DNA of 64,000 bases from positions 186,001-250,000 of the forward strand of contig NZ_CP037920.1 of the NCBI RefSeq assembly GCF_007748195.1. Direction: 5' to 3'. Made by a program: the position numbers and the translations under genes. Numbering within the stretch: position 1 is the first letter of the stretch; every line of letters begins with the position of its first letter. Under the pieces are notes generated by a model. The model made no database searches and was not told where the DNA came from. It saw only the letters and a program-made list of their open reading frames with translations. Positions 35,346-44,199 of this stretch are shown piece by piece. The stretch comes from Gimesia aquarii (GTDB lineage: Bacteria; Planctomycetota; Planctomycetia; Planctomycetales; Planctomycetaceae).

Positions 35346-37079
35346 ATGCAAAAACAAAAAAATGACTTGTCGCACTGTATTAAACAGTTTAAGAAATTCG
35401 ATCCTTCTGAAGTCGACCTAACTCAGTTTCAACAACGAATTTCAATTTGTAATTCTTGCCAGTTTAGATCAAACATGCATTGCCGAAAGCATGCAGGTAT
35501 TTGTGCTAATTTAGCGAAGAAAAAAGATTATTGGTGTGAAGAGTGGAACGAAACAAAACCGGAAAGTTTTATCGAGTTCCCCAAACCTCAACATGAAAAA
35601 CAGCCGGTAGCAAAATCACAACAGAACAGACATCCTTCTACATCCGCTAGAACGGTTCTCAGAGTGGCAGTCGTCATCACGAGCCATAACTACGGTAGAT
35701 TCCTCGGAGTTTGTTTAGAGAGTGTGCTGAGCCAGTCTCATCAAGCCTCAGAGATTATCGTCGTCGACGATTCCAGCACAGACAACACAAAGGAAGTGAC
35801 GGAAGAGTTTGCCAGCAAAGGTGTGAAGTATTTGCGAGTCGAAAATCGGAGTGCTCTGTTCTCTCGGCGCGATGGATATAAGCAGACTGAATCCGGAGTC
35901 GTGTTGTTTGTCGATGCTGATGACATTCTACCTTCTAATTATATCGAGTTGGGAATGAAAGAGTTTACTGATCAAGATATAGGTGTAGTTTATGCCGATC
36001 ACCAGCACTTTGGCGAATCGACGCGAAGCACAAACTTTCCTGAGTATTCACAAAACAGGCTGTTTCAGGGAGAGAATTTTGTGAGTACCTGCTCTTTCGT
36101 GCGACGAGAAGCACTCAATTTGTGTGACGCCTGGGACAGAACGTTTGATGAATCCTTCATGCCGGAAGATTACTGGATGTTTCAGCGAATCTCTCTGGAT
36201 GGGTGGGACTTTAAAAAGTCAAAGGCGGTCCTGAATTATCGCAGACACCCAACACAGATGAGTCAAAACAGAGTCCCAATTGATCCTAAAGAGGTATATT
36301 ACCATTCACATGGTCTGGAGTACCAGACGGTGACTCTGTTTATTCCGCTTGCTGGGAGAGTCTGGGCTTGGGAGCGTTTGAAAATGTTCCTCGATCGCCA
36401 GAACTGGCCTCACAATCAAATCAAGCTGATCCTCTGTGACACCAGTCAGGATGATCGATTTTCGACGATGGTTAAATACTGGATTGGTGATTGTAACTAT
36501 TCGGACGTGAGACACTTTAAATTGAACGTCGGATTGAAGGGGCTCGCAGAAAAGAATCGTCGTGATCGTGAGGTACAACTGAAAGTCAAGCAATCAATCT
36601 GCAAGATCTATAATCAGCTCCGGTTGATGCTGGAAACGCCGTACTGCTGGATTCTGGAAGACGATGTACTCCCTCCTGATGACGTGCTTGAAAGGCTGAT
36701 GAAGCACTTCAACGTTGACGTTGGAGCTGTCACAGCCCCCTATCAATCGCGATTCGATGGTAAACCTGTAGTCTGGCTCGAAGAAGGGATCAGAAATATT
36801 AAATCTATCGTCAAGGCGGTTCCACCTAAACTGGATGAGCCACAGGTCACAGAGATGCGAGGTTCTGGATTTGGCTGTTTAGTGGCTAGGTCAGAGGTAA
36901 TCAAGCAGCATGTTCTAGCATTACCGAAAACAGAAGATGATCTCGATCCATACTTCTTTAAGTCGATGGGAGACCAATGGCGACGTCTGTGTGATTGGTC
37001 ATGTAGGGTTGCGCATTGGGAAGAAGATCAGGTGTTTTTAATAGAAGAATCCAAGCATGAAACCGTCAGAAGTTCTTAA
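35346..37079 (+). CDS. Two-domain glycosyltransferase with N-terminal cysteine module
   Basis: 577 residues. An N-terminal module has C35, C38, C46, H49, C53 and C64, a probable zinc site. A family 2 GT-A domain follows (about 98-310): VAVVITSHNYGRFLGVCLESV, IIVVDDSSTDNT, and the metal-binding FVDADD. A second GT-A-like domain (about 325-560) has VTLFIPLAGRVWAWERLKM and WILEDDVLPPDDVLERL. It would transfer a sugar from a nucleotide sugar; the acceptor is unknown. It sits directly after tail-tip genes, which suggests modification of the adjacent Gly/Tyr-rich tail protein or of the host surface. Confidence 0.78.
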   Translation: MQKQKNDLSHCIKQFKKFDPSEVDLTQFQQRISICNSCQFRSNMHCRKHAGICANLAKKKDYWCEEWNETKPESFIEFPKPQHEKQPVAKSQQNRHPSTSARTVLRVAVVITSHNYGRFLGVCLESVLSQSHQASEIIVVDDSSTDNTKEVTEEFASKGVKYLRVENRSALFSRRDGYKQTESGVVLFVDADDILPSNYIELGMKEFTDQDIGVVYADHQHFGESTRSTNFPEYSQNRLFQGENFVSTCSFVRREALNLCDAWDRTFDESFMPEDYWMFQRISLDGWDFKKSKAVLNYRRHPTQMSQNRVPIDPKEVYYHSHGLEYQTVTLFIPLAGRVWAWERLKMFLDRQNWPHNQIKLILCDTSQDDRFSTMVKYWIGDCNYSDVRHFKLNVGLKGLAEKNRRDREVQLKVKQSICKIYNQLRLMLETPYCWILEDDVLPPDDVLERLMKHFNVDVGAVTAPYQSRFDGKPVVWLEEGIRNIKSIVKAVPPKLDEPQVTEMRGSGFGCLVARSEVIKQHVLALPKTEDDLDPYFFKSMGDQWRRLCDWSCRVAHWEEDQVFLIEESKHETVRSS

Positions 37080-37413
37080 AAAGCGAAATGGTGATTTTAG
37101 AGGGCTTTGTGGATGTGCTGAGCACGAACTACTAGCAGAATTATGTTGTGAGCAATTAGCCGAGAACGGCGATCGATCGGATATCTGCATTGACTTCGAT
37201 ACGTTAAAACAGGAGTTTGATCCGTCTGGTTTAGAAGATCACATATTCAATTCCCACATGGAACATGACCACTCAATTTTTACTGGAGAAATAGACGAAT
37301 ACGGGGAATTGGTTTATGAATCGCATCCTCACTTTTTTCAAGACTTCCACATCAGAAAGGGGAAATTGAGGGATAAGCTAATTGCAAAGCTTCAGAATAT
37401 ATCAGCGAGTTAG
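37057..37413 (+). CDS. Hypothetical protein, phage-module end
   Basis: 118 residues overlapping the glycosyltransferase by 23 bases. Acidic, with a GLCGCAEHELLAELCCEQL segment near the N-terminus and a His-rich middle (HMEHDHS, then HPHFFQDFH). It could bind metal, but no family is recognised. The overlap and shared strand tie it to the tail module. Confidence 0.55.
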   Translation: MKPSEVLKKRNGDFRGLCGCAEHELLAELCCEQLAENGDRSDICIDFDTLKQEFDPSGLEDHIFNSHMEHDHSIFTGEIDEYGELVYESHPHFFQDFHIRKGKLRDKLIAKLQNISAS

Positions 37414-37594
37414 TTACAATCATGACCAGCACGAAAATCCTTAAGTGTATTTGCTTTTAGAACCTGCGTCACATTATTATCAAGTTATGACGGGCTATCA
37501 CTTGGAGCCTGTGTTTTTGGGGGAGCAAATATGATTGATATTGAGCCAGAAACTAGTCAGGTGGATCTTGGTAAAATTGTAGGAGAGTGCAGTT

Positions 37595-37927
37595 ATGGAT
37601 TTGAGTGATAGTTCGTCAGTACCTCGCCTAGTACTTCGGTCGAACGTTTCCGAACTTGAAAGATCGGACGACCGTATTTCGTGCCTCAAAGGAATCTTCG
37701 GGACTACGATCGGTGTCAATGAAGACTCTTTCGAATGGTGCCCGGATGATAGACCACCAAGCCCCCAAGAGTTGCTTGGATGGCTGTGGTTTTTAGAGCC
37801 AAACATAGACGTCAACTTGAAATCGAAGGCATCAGGGCAATTATCAAAACTTATGATTGCATATGATGAAGGGAGCCTAGACTCCTGGTGGAAGCAATTA
37901 ATCGAGGAAATGCAATCACTACAGTGA
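37595..37927 (+). CDS. Hypothetical protein, phage-module end
   Basis: 110 residues, acidic, with SPQELLGWLWFLEPNIDVNL and a Trp-rich C-terminus (DSWWKQLIEEM). AGGAG occurs about 14 bases upstream. No family is recognised. It is followed after 26 bases by a small broken gene in the same direction. Confidence 0.5.
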   Translation: MDLSDSSSVPRLVLRSNVSELERSDDRISCLKGIFGTTIGVNEDSFEWCPDDRPPSPQELLGWLWFLEPNIDVNLKSKASGQLSKLMIAYDEGSLDSWWKQLIEEMQSLQ

Positions 37928-37953
37928 ATTGGGAATTAGTTTGGTAAGTCCTA

Positions 37954-38208
37954 ATGAATAACGTAGAACCAAATTGGGACGTTTACAACTACGTGCTACT
38001 CGCATTCGAAGGATGGCAAAGAGACGGCCATCGCAAAAACGAGTACTACCAGCAACTCTGTTAATTGGCAGATAAGCTCGAGTTGCCGGCAGATTCACCA
38101 GCTCACAAGATCCTTGCCACCGCAAAAGATCCCACCACAGATCAGGCTAAGCTAGTAGCTAAAGTGCTGGGGAAAAGAGCATTATTGAGGCACTTTGAGT
38201 TGGGGTGA
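37954..38208 (+). pseudogene. Small gene interrupted by an in-frame ochre stop
   Basis: From ATG 37954 the frame reads 36 residues (NNVEPNWDVYNYVLLAFEGW and on), then TAA at 38062-38064, then 47 further residues (LADKLELPADSPAHKILATA and on) to TGA at 38206. Both halves have the same helical, soluble character, so one point mutation seems to have broken an 84-codon gene. It is the last sign of the phage-like module. Confidence 0.65.
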
Positions 38209-38235
38209 AGGTGCCGTACAATCTCTCCAAACATC

Positions 38236-38610
38236 TTATTTTTCTTTTGGAGTCAGCCACTTATACTCAATAAGAAATGGTATCACCCAAGCAGAACTCG
38301 ACACCAAGATTGCATTTACAGTCAAGAATGCAATTATTTCCCAATCCCAAAACGAATTATAACCACGAAAATTTCGGATGTATGTTGAATAGATCAGAAT
38401 TCCAATTATGATTCCAATATCTATGGCAGAAACTATCGTAATCTTTCTCTTAACACTTTTTATGTTGAGGTAGTAGACTGTTATGGATGCAAAGCAAAAC
38501 CCAATGAATAACAAAAAAAGACCCATGTATGACGAAATTCCGCATAGCAAACCCCATAAAAATCCGAGAACAAAAAGGACTCCCGTGGTTTGTAGTTGTC
38601 TTATGAGCAT
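38236..38610 (-). CDS. Small multi-pass membrane protein
   Basis: 124 residues with four predicted transmembrane helices (about 9-27, 29-48, 58-77 and 91-113), for example TGVLFVLGFLWGLLCGISSY. No recognised family. It points toward the phage-like module on the opposite strand and marks the resumption of chromosomal genes. Confidence 0.6.
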   Translation of the reverse strand: MLIRQLQTTGVLFVLGFLWGLLCGISSYMGLFLLFIGFCFASITVYYLNIKSVKRKITIVSAIDIGIIIGILIYSTYIRNFRGYNSFWDWEIIAFLTVNAILVSSSAWVIPFLIEYKWLTPKEK

Positions 38611-38685
38611 CTCAAGTACCTGTATCCAATAGAGATTATATGCATCTCTAGCGTACCATAATTTTCAATCTGCTCAAAATAGTGC

Positions 38686-38738
38686 AATAAAAAACGCCAG
38701 CGGTCCTGGGGCATGAATCCTAGACCTGTGTGCTGGCG
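38686..38738 (-). terminator. Rho-independent terminator of the 38786-39415 gene
   Basis: On the minus strand CGCCAGC (38732-38738 read in reverse) and GCTGGCG (38695-38701) pair, with further pairing inside, and are followed by TTTTTTATT. It lies 48 bases after the stop of the gene at 38786. Confidence 0.85.
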
Positions 38739-38785
38739 TGGGCCGAAGGTGAAAACCAACGGGGTGGTAAAAGCCCCACAGTTAA

Positions 38786-39415
38786 TCAGTTCTGAAGCCG
38801 GCGAATCATCAACTGGTCAGCTTGCATGACGTTTCCTGGTTCAGTGACGACATAGATTTTGGTCTGCAACTTATCTTGCCTAGAGAGTATCTCGTCAAAG
38901 TCTTCTTGAGAAACTGTTTCCGTCGAGGTCCAAAGGCTCTGCTTCATCGGCAAAAAAGCAACAATCCAGTGACTCACTTTACCATCAACATCTTTGTAGC
39001 CTTCTTTGAATTGGATTGCCCTGAAGCTTGTTAATGAGGATGAACCATTTTCAAAAAAGCCCCCCAAAAGTATAGGCATACGAAGATTTTGAAGATAAGA
39101 AGGAGTTGGCTGACTCAGGATATCATCGTATACCCCATTCATTAAGTCGTCTGGGAATGTTTCAGATAACAAAACTCTCCAACTCATATTATGTTCAAGA
39201 GCAGAATCAAAGACCGAATTTCCCTTTATTTGCTCGTAGTTAAAAAAGTTTACAGATATATATTTAAGCTTGCCCCTGGCAGCCGAAATGAGTACTTCCC
39301 GGCGGGTTTCTCGAATTTCGGTGACAATAACAAAAGTAATGAAGAGTGTGAGAAACCCCAAAATGATGTATACTTTAAAACGCTTCATAAATAGTCCCAT
39401 CTGGGTTGCACCCAT
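38786..39415 (-). CDS. Membrane-anchored DUF1559-like protein without prepilin motif
   Basis: 209 residues, ATG at 39415 with AGGAG about 11 bases upstream. One transmembrane helix (about 13-32). After it, RREVLISAARGKLKYISVNFFNYEQIKGN and MSWRVLLSETF resemble the AREAARRxxCKNNLKQIGLALHNY and SWRVxLLPYL segments of DUF1559 proteins, but there is no GFTLIE site. I infer a relative of DUF1559 anchored by an ordinary signal anchor. The rest is a small periplasmic domain of unknown role. A strong terminator follows. Confidence 0.6.
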   Translation of the reverse strand: MGATQMGLFMKRFKVYIILGFLTLFITFVIVTEIRETRREVLISAARGKLKYISVNFFNYEQIKGNSVFDSALEHNMSWRVLLSETFPDDLMNGVYDDILSQPTPSYLQNLRMPILLGGFFENGSSSLTSFRAIQFKEGYKDVDGKVSHWIVAFLPMKQSLWTSTETVSQEDFDEILSRQDKLQTKIYVVTEPGNVMQADQLMIRRLQN

Positions 39416-39472
39416 AAGGCGATGCTCCTAACGTTGCCACTAGATAAGCCACCCTAATCAGGGCGGCATTGT

Positions 39473-40033
39473 TTATTGGGGAGGTGGGGCTTCTGAGTTG
39501 TCGTCTTTGCCATCTCGTCTTTCCTTGCACCATCCACGACAACACTGCCACTTCATGTACGGAACTTTGTCGCCATTCGCTGAGACAAACAGGACACGTT
39601 TTTTGCTTCTGCGGCGTTCGTACAATTCGCCGCATCGGCATCTGAAGTAACCGAACTCTCCTTCGTGTTGTTCTGGCTCAATGTCACCAAAGTCTGCAAG
39701 CAGTCCGCTCCTGCAATTCCCGCTTCTGCACGGCGGCAGGTACGGGATTCCATCTTTGACGACCCCCTCCAGCAGAGCAAACAGAGCAATCAGCCCATAC
39801 AGGACAGCAAAGGCTATAGCGCAACCCGCAGGGAACCCTGCGAGATAGCCCAACAAGCCGAATCGTTCTCCACAAACCATGGTAAACACCAAACCTGCCA
39901 ACAACACAGTCAGGACGAGAAGCAATTCAAATCCCGTTGCACCCGTGCGTTTATTCCTCCAACCGGGAGTTCCCATATGGGTTGAGCCTGGGACCGATCC
40001 ATAATCGTCATTGATAAAGGCGAAAATAATCAT
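39473..40033 (-). CDS. Membrane protein with C-terminal cysteine-rich (zinc-ribbon-like) domain
   Basis: About 186 residues. Two or three hydrophobic helices (FELLLVLTVLLAGLVFTMVC and AGFPAGCAIAFAVLYGLIAL) are followed by a soluble domain with CRSGNC, FRCRCGEL and WQCCRGWC, giving at least seven Cys that could hold one or two zinc ions. No named family. A shorter start at 39976 is possible. It is 57 bases upstream of the DUF1559-like gene on the same strand and could be cotranscribed. Confidence 0.6.
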   Translation of the reverse strand: MIIFAFINDDYGSVPGSTHMGTPGWRNKRTGATGFELLLVLTVLLAGLVFTMVCGERFGLLGYLAGFPAGCAIAFAVLYGLIALFALLEGVVKDGIPYLPPCRSGNCRSGLLADFGDIEPEQHEGEFGYFRCRCGELYERRRSKKRVLFVSANGDKVPYMKWQCCRGWCKERRDGKDDNSEAPPPQ

Positions 40034-40114
40034 CAATTAACCAGCCTACCAAATCTATCCTCGTGTTCAACCATCAAGTGTAAAAGCGAATCTCTTAACG
40101 GGGAATTAATACTA

Positions 40115-40145
40115 ATAAAAAAGCCGTCCAGAATAGGACGGTTTT
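40115..40145. terminator. Bidirectional hairpin terminator
   Basis: CCGTCC at 40124-40129 pairs with GGACGG at 40136-40141, extended by A-T pairs to 10 bases, loop AGAATA. The minus strand reads into TTTTTTATT, the plus strand into TTTT. The rest of the gap 40037-40478 shows no gene. Confidence 0.6.
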
Positions 40146-40478
40146 GTGCGATATTTCTCTAAACGTCGGTATTTTCACTTAGAAAAATAAGATCGAACAA
40201 TCGATTCCAAGGCACTCACGCTATGAAATCGAAATTTTCAGATATGCTCGTAATTGTACAACGGATTGCATTTCCATTTGATCTTTTGTATTGTCAGCGA
40301 CATTCGTTATCTTAGTATTAGTAGCTGATCATTGAATGAGCCACTGACATCGGCCGCCCATCGGTAACTCAAGGCGGACACCAGGATGAAAACGACGATT
40401 CGCGTTTTCCAAGCCAGCCCAAGTTTATGTCGAGTCGTGTTAAACAGATTATCAAGAATCGCACTTGAAAGAGTATCA

Positions 40479-41546
40479 ATGATATATAGTTACAAAAGTC
40501 GGAAACAGTTGGAGCGACGAAGCGGATTCACATTGATTGAACTTCTCGTCGTCATCGCGATTATCGGAATCCTTGTCGCACTGATTTTACCTGCGGTTCA
40601 ACAGGCACGCGGAGCCGCGAGACGGGCTCAGTGCAAAAATCATCTGAAGCAATTAGGGTTGGCATTACACAATTTTGCGTCGACGTACGACGGCGACTTT
40701 CCACTGATTGGAATTCACGCCGGTGACCCAGGTGAGTATCGCTCGTGGGCGATCACGCTGCTGCCGTACCTCGAACAGAAAAACATTTATGAATCCTTGA
40801 AGCAAGACCCGGCATTCGATTTGAGCAACGTCACAATCCCTGTTTACACGTGTCCCGATGACGGCTCGGCATCAGGTATGCCGGGCGAATTGACATATGT
40901 GGTCAATTTTGGCTACACGGGACGCAGTTCGATCAACTCGGCCCCAATCGGAGTCGGATTCATTCAAAAACCTAGTTTTGTTCATCCCAGTGTCCCGTTT
41001 AGTGTCATCGCGACAAATCGCCATAATACGGAGACGGCCGATGGCGGATGGGTGACTGGAATGTTCTGGTCTGACAAGCATGTGAACCTCTCGCATGTCA
41101 ACGTTGGTGATGGTACCTCAAACACGGTTGCGATGACAGAAAATATTTACGCTGGTAGTTTTGCGCACAATGTGATCTATTCCGGCAGCAGTCTCCCAGT
41201 TTCCGGGAGTCCCGGCTTGTGCAATGTCGCGTTCGGTATTGGTGACGACGGCATCCAGCTGCAAGGTGAATCTTCTGCCGGTAACGACACGGCATTTCCA
41301 ACCTCGCTACAAATCATCTCAACCAATCTTGAACGCTATGGAATCAACGCGGCTGTTTCGCATTCCGCTGGCGGATCGCACGGTTTAATGCCAGCCCCCA
41401 ATTCAAGGCACACCGGCGGTGTGAACATGCTGTGGGTCGATGGCCGGGTGACTTTCGTTAGTGAGAACATTAACCAGGAAGTTTATGCGATGTCACTGAC
41501 CTGGAATGGTGCTAGCCAGGGCGAAGGACATTCCAGGGAATATTGA
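40479..41546 (+). CDS. DUF1559 domain-containing prepilin-like protein
   Basis: 355 residues from ATG 40479 (GAAAGAG upstream); a longer frame from 40386 would give an unusual 48-residue leader. It has [40 protein letters not shown] and [10 protein letters not shown], then a beta-rich body, and ends [21 protein letters not shown] with H-x9-DG. The family is specific to Planctomycetota and relatives, with an exported, prepilin-like N-terminus; its function is unknown. The gene is alone on its strand, followed by a hairpin terminator. Confidence 0.92.
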   Translation: MIYSYKSRKQLERRSGFTLIELLVVIAIIGILVALILPAVQQARGAARRAQCKNHLKQLGLALHNFASTYDGDFPLIGIHAGDPGEYRSWAITLLPYLEQKNIYESLKQDPAFDLSNVTIPVYTCPDDGSASGMPGELTYVVNFGYTGRSSINSAPIGVGFIQKPSFVHPSVPFSVIATNRHNTETADGGWVTGMFWSDKHVNLSHVNVGDGTSNTVAMTENIYAGSFAHNVIYSGSSLPVSGSPGLCNVAFGIGDDGIQLQGESSAGNDTAFPTSLQIISTNLERYGINAAVSHSAGGSHGLMPAPNSRHTGGVNMLWVDGRVTFVSENINQEVYAMSLTWNGASQGEGHSREY

Positions 41547-41664
41547 TCCACCTCTTTGCTTTCCATAGATCAAGATCAATCACACGTTGAACCAGTTTTA
41601 TCAAACAGACTTTTTCAACACGCCCAATGCTCAAAAGCATTGAAAATCGCGAAACTATGGTCGT

Positions 41665-41704
41665 AAAAAACAGCCGGGGAGGAGAAGTATACCACCGGCT
41701 GTTT
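41665..41704. terminator. Hairpin terminator after DUF1559 gene
   Basis: AAACAGCCGG at 41668-41677 pairs perfectly with CCGGCTGTTT at 41695-41704 (17-base loop). The A-run on the left makes it a better terminator on the minus strand (TTTTTT), but it can close the plus-strand gene ending at 41546. Confidence 0.7.
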
Positions 41705-42205
41705 ATGTGTAAGACACCAATAAGCAATTAGTGTCAGGGATTCGATTTCAAAGCAACTTTAAGGCACCGTTTCAGCTGCCTTGATTGCCTGCTTCGTAAA
41801 ATCTTTATCGACATAAAATTCTTAAAACATTGCACATAAAACCAGTGCTGGAAAAGACTGTAAAGTTTACCCAAGTTGTCGCTGGCTCTACGTGCATTTG
41901 CTGTAGAGTAGTAATATCTCAGTTCTCAAATTCTTCAGTTGACGATTACGTGTGACCCGCTGTAGGTGGTCACAATTGAACGCTTTGATTCTTCATAGCC
42001 TTTCGGCTATACGGGCCTCGCTAAATCCACGGAGAATTTAACTGTCTCATTATAAGCGTGGATTCATGCGAGTACTCAATCCAAGAAGGGAGAAAGAGGA
42101 CGAGTGAGTTTCCTGACATTAAGTTGTTGACAGGTAGTAACCCTGGGAATATCTAACCATTCCATCATTTTGTTTGCTGATGGAGTTAAAGGGGTTCGAA
42201 AAGTC
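41705..42205. other. Intergenic region with two small hairpins
   Basis: No gene seen. TGTGACC at 41951-41957 pairs with GGTCACA at 41968-41974, and ATAGCC-TTTC-GGCTAT forms a second hairpin near 41997-42012. They could belong to a small RNA or leader, without further support. Confidence 0.35.
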
Positions 42206-42502
42206 TTAGCAAGCATCTTTCCCTGCAAGCAGAATTTCGGCAACTCTTTTCCATGGGTTTGATTCTTTTAGAGTGAGAGATGAATCACTTATGGATGATC
42301 GGGCCCAGGCTGCTGATGAACTCAAATAACTGGCGATATCTTCATGTTCCCATCCTGTTGAATGGTGTATATCCGCCGGTTCAAATAACTCATTCGTGTC
42401 TTCGACTTGTTTATCAAAAGAGAGCGCTTCCAGGAATTCAATAAAAGAAACTTCGTCAAACACCATTCCCTGTAAGTATTCTAAATGTCGCGATCCATGC
42501 AT
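42206..42502 (-). CDS. Hypothetical acidic protein
   Basis: 98 residues, acidic N-terminal half (VSFIEFLEALSFDKQVEDTNE), Ser-rich middle (SYLSSSAAWARSSISDSSLTL) and a short helical end (WKRVAEILLAGKDAC). No family recognised and the ribosome-binding site is weak; an ATG 12 codons in is an alternative. It is isolated, so its reality is uncertain. Confidence 0.4.
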   Translation of the reverse strand: MHGSRHLEYLQGMVFDEVSFIEFLEALSFDKQVEDTNELFEPADIHHSTGWEHEDIASYLSSSAAWARSSISDSSLTLKESNPWKRVAEILLAGKDAC

Positions 42503-42692
42503 ATTCAGTAACCACTTTATCTATTTTCAAAGAAATATATCACTGGAAACATCAAAGCGGTTTAGTATACGAAATGAGCACACGTGTCAAGTGGTGATTA
42601 AATGCAGGCTACTGACTATGTCTATATGCTTGTTGAGAAACAACATAATTTTATTTGACCAGAGCCTGACTTTATGTTCCAAGTAGGATCCT

Positions 42693-44063
42693 CTAAATCA
42701 ATTTCCAACCTTTGCGGTATTCGCGGCGGATATATTGATCGGATTCAGGAGCATTCGTCGCGCGCATGGCTTGGGTGTCCCAGTGTAGTTTTTTGCCTGT
42801 GCGATAAGCTACATTACCAAGATGGTTAGCTTCTGTTAACAGACCTGCGTACTCGAAGTTGCACGTAGTAGGTTCGCCTGTTTTGCTGGCGTGAATCCAC
42901 TCGGCATGATGTCCCAATGACTTGGGAATCGAAGGTGCTGGAGGAGTGAAGTCAGCGAATTCGTTTTCTGGCAGTAAAACATGTTTTCGGTAATCAGAAA
43001 GTAACATGCCTTTCTCACCGACAAACAGCACGCCGTTGCCCCACTGAGGAATTTTCTTTTCCAGCCACAGCTTCGGTTTATTCGTACCTTGATACCAGCC
43101 GACCGTCACAGGGGGTAAATCGCCGCGTTGTCCGTATTCATAAACTGCCTGCATCGATGCTGGTGCGATTTCTTTTTGAATTGGAGGCCCTTTCGCTTCG
43201 ATGGTAAGCGGGTGATCGAGTTTTAAAGCCCAGAAGGGTAAATCGATCCAATGGCTGCCTAAGTCAGACATTGTTCCATTTCCAAAATCCCACCAACGGT
43301 ACCATTTTGGTCCCGGGAAATAAATGTTGTTAAAGGGACGTTCTGGTGCGGGGCCCAGCCAGAGATCCCAGTCAACTCCTTTGGGCACAGGATCAGAATG
43401 ACTCGGACGTTTAGGGGAATACACGATGTCTTTGGCAGCTTTCGCTTCTGTTTCTGAAGGATGCCAGCCCCAGGCACGGGAAACCCACACATGTGCTTCC
43501 TGTACGGGACCAATGGCCCCTGATTGAACGAGTTCGACCACTCGGCGGTAATTATCACCCGCATGAATTTGTGTGCCCATCTGCGTCGCGACATTGGCTT
43601 TCCGGGCTGCTTCTCGAATCACGCGGGCTTCCCACACACTGTGTGTCAAAGGTTTTTCACAATAGACATGTTTTTTGAATTGAAGAGCAGGTAGCGTGGC
43701 GAATGCATGAGTATGTTCGCAAGTACTAACGACAACCGCATCAAATTTATCAGGATGGTCGTAGACTTTACGGAAGTCCTTGAATTTTTCTGCCTTGGGA
43801 TGGCTCTGCCCAGCGCGGAACAGGTTCTGTTCGTTAACATCACAGAGCACGGTAATATTTTCAGAAGAGACAGATCTCAAATTACTGCCGCCACGGCCTC
43901 CGGAACCGATTATGGCGATATTCAGTTTTTCATTTAGGTTCCTGCCACGAACAAAGGCAGGAGCACCGAAGCCAATCGCGGCAGCAGAGGCGGAAGCAGC
44001 CAAAAATTTTCTGCGGTTCAAAGAAGAATGAGTCTTGTCTGTTTTATTGGTTTTGTCTTGCAC
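42693..44063 (-). CDS. Tat-exported Gfo/Idh/MocA-family oxidoreductase
   Basis: 456 residues. A Tat signal [20 protein letters not shown] lies at about residues 16-36. A Rossmann domain follows ([13 protein letters not shown]), then [13 protein letters not shown] and the family EKP motif in [10 protein letters not shown], and a C-terminal alpha/beta domain with the planctomycete-type [20 protein letters not shown] segment. It would use bound NAD(P) for redox chemistry on a sugar or inositol-like substrate outside the cytoplasm. These are abundant in Planctomycetota, often near sulfatases. It forms a single-gene unit here. Confidence 0.93.
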   Translation of the reverse strand: MQDKTNKTDKTHSSLNRRKFLAASASAAAIGFGAPAFVRGRNLNEKLNIAIIGSGGRGGSNLRSVSSENITVLCDVNEQNLFRAGQSHPKAEKFKDFRKVYDHPDKFDAVVVSTCEHTHAFATLPALQFKKHVYCEKPLTHSVWEARVIREAARKANVATQMGTQIHAGDNYRRVVELVQSGAIGPVQEAHVWVSRAWGWHPSETEAKAAKDIVYSPKRPSHSDPVPKGVDWDLWLGPAPERPFNNIYFPGPKWYRWWDFGNGTMSDLGSHWIDLPFWALKLDHPLTIEAKGPPIQKEIAPASMQAVYEYGQRGDLPPVTVGWYQGTNKPKLWLEKKIPQWGNGVLFVGEKGMLLSDYRKHVLLPENEFADFTPPAPSIPKSLGHHAEWIHASKTGEPTTCNFEYAGLLTEANHLGNVAYRTGKKLHWDTQAMRATNAPESDQYIRREYRKGWKLI

Positions 44064-44199
44064 AGTGCGCCTCCGCTCCTGAAGAAGAATTAAGTTGCAT
44101 CAAGTCATGATTCTACATTATCAACTATGGCAAGATTGGAAGGGCTTGGCAAGACAAAATGCATGACTCCTGCAAAATCTTAGCTGATCCTAGGTTGCT

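Noticed and set aside
9859-38208. Contractile tail (myovirus or tailocin)
   Set aside because: No sheath-size gene beside the tube gene, and the chaperone/tape measure layout is siphovirus-like.
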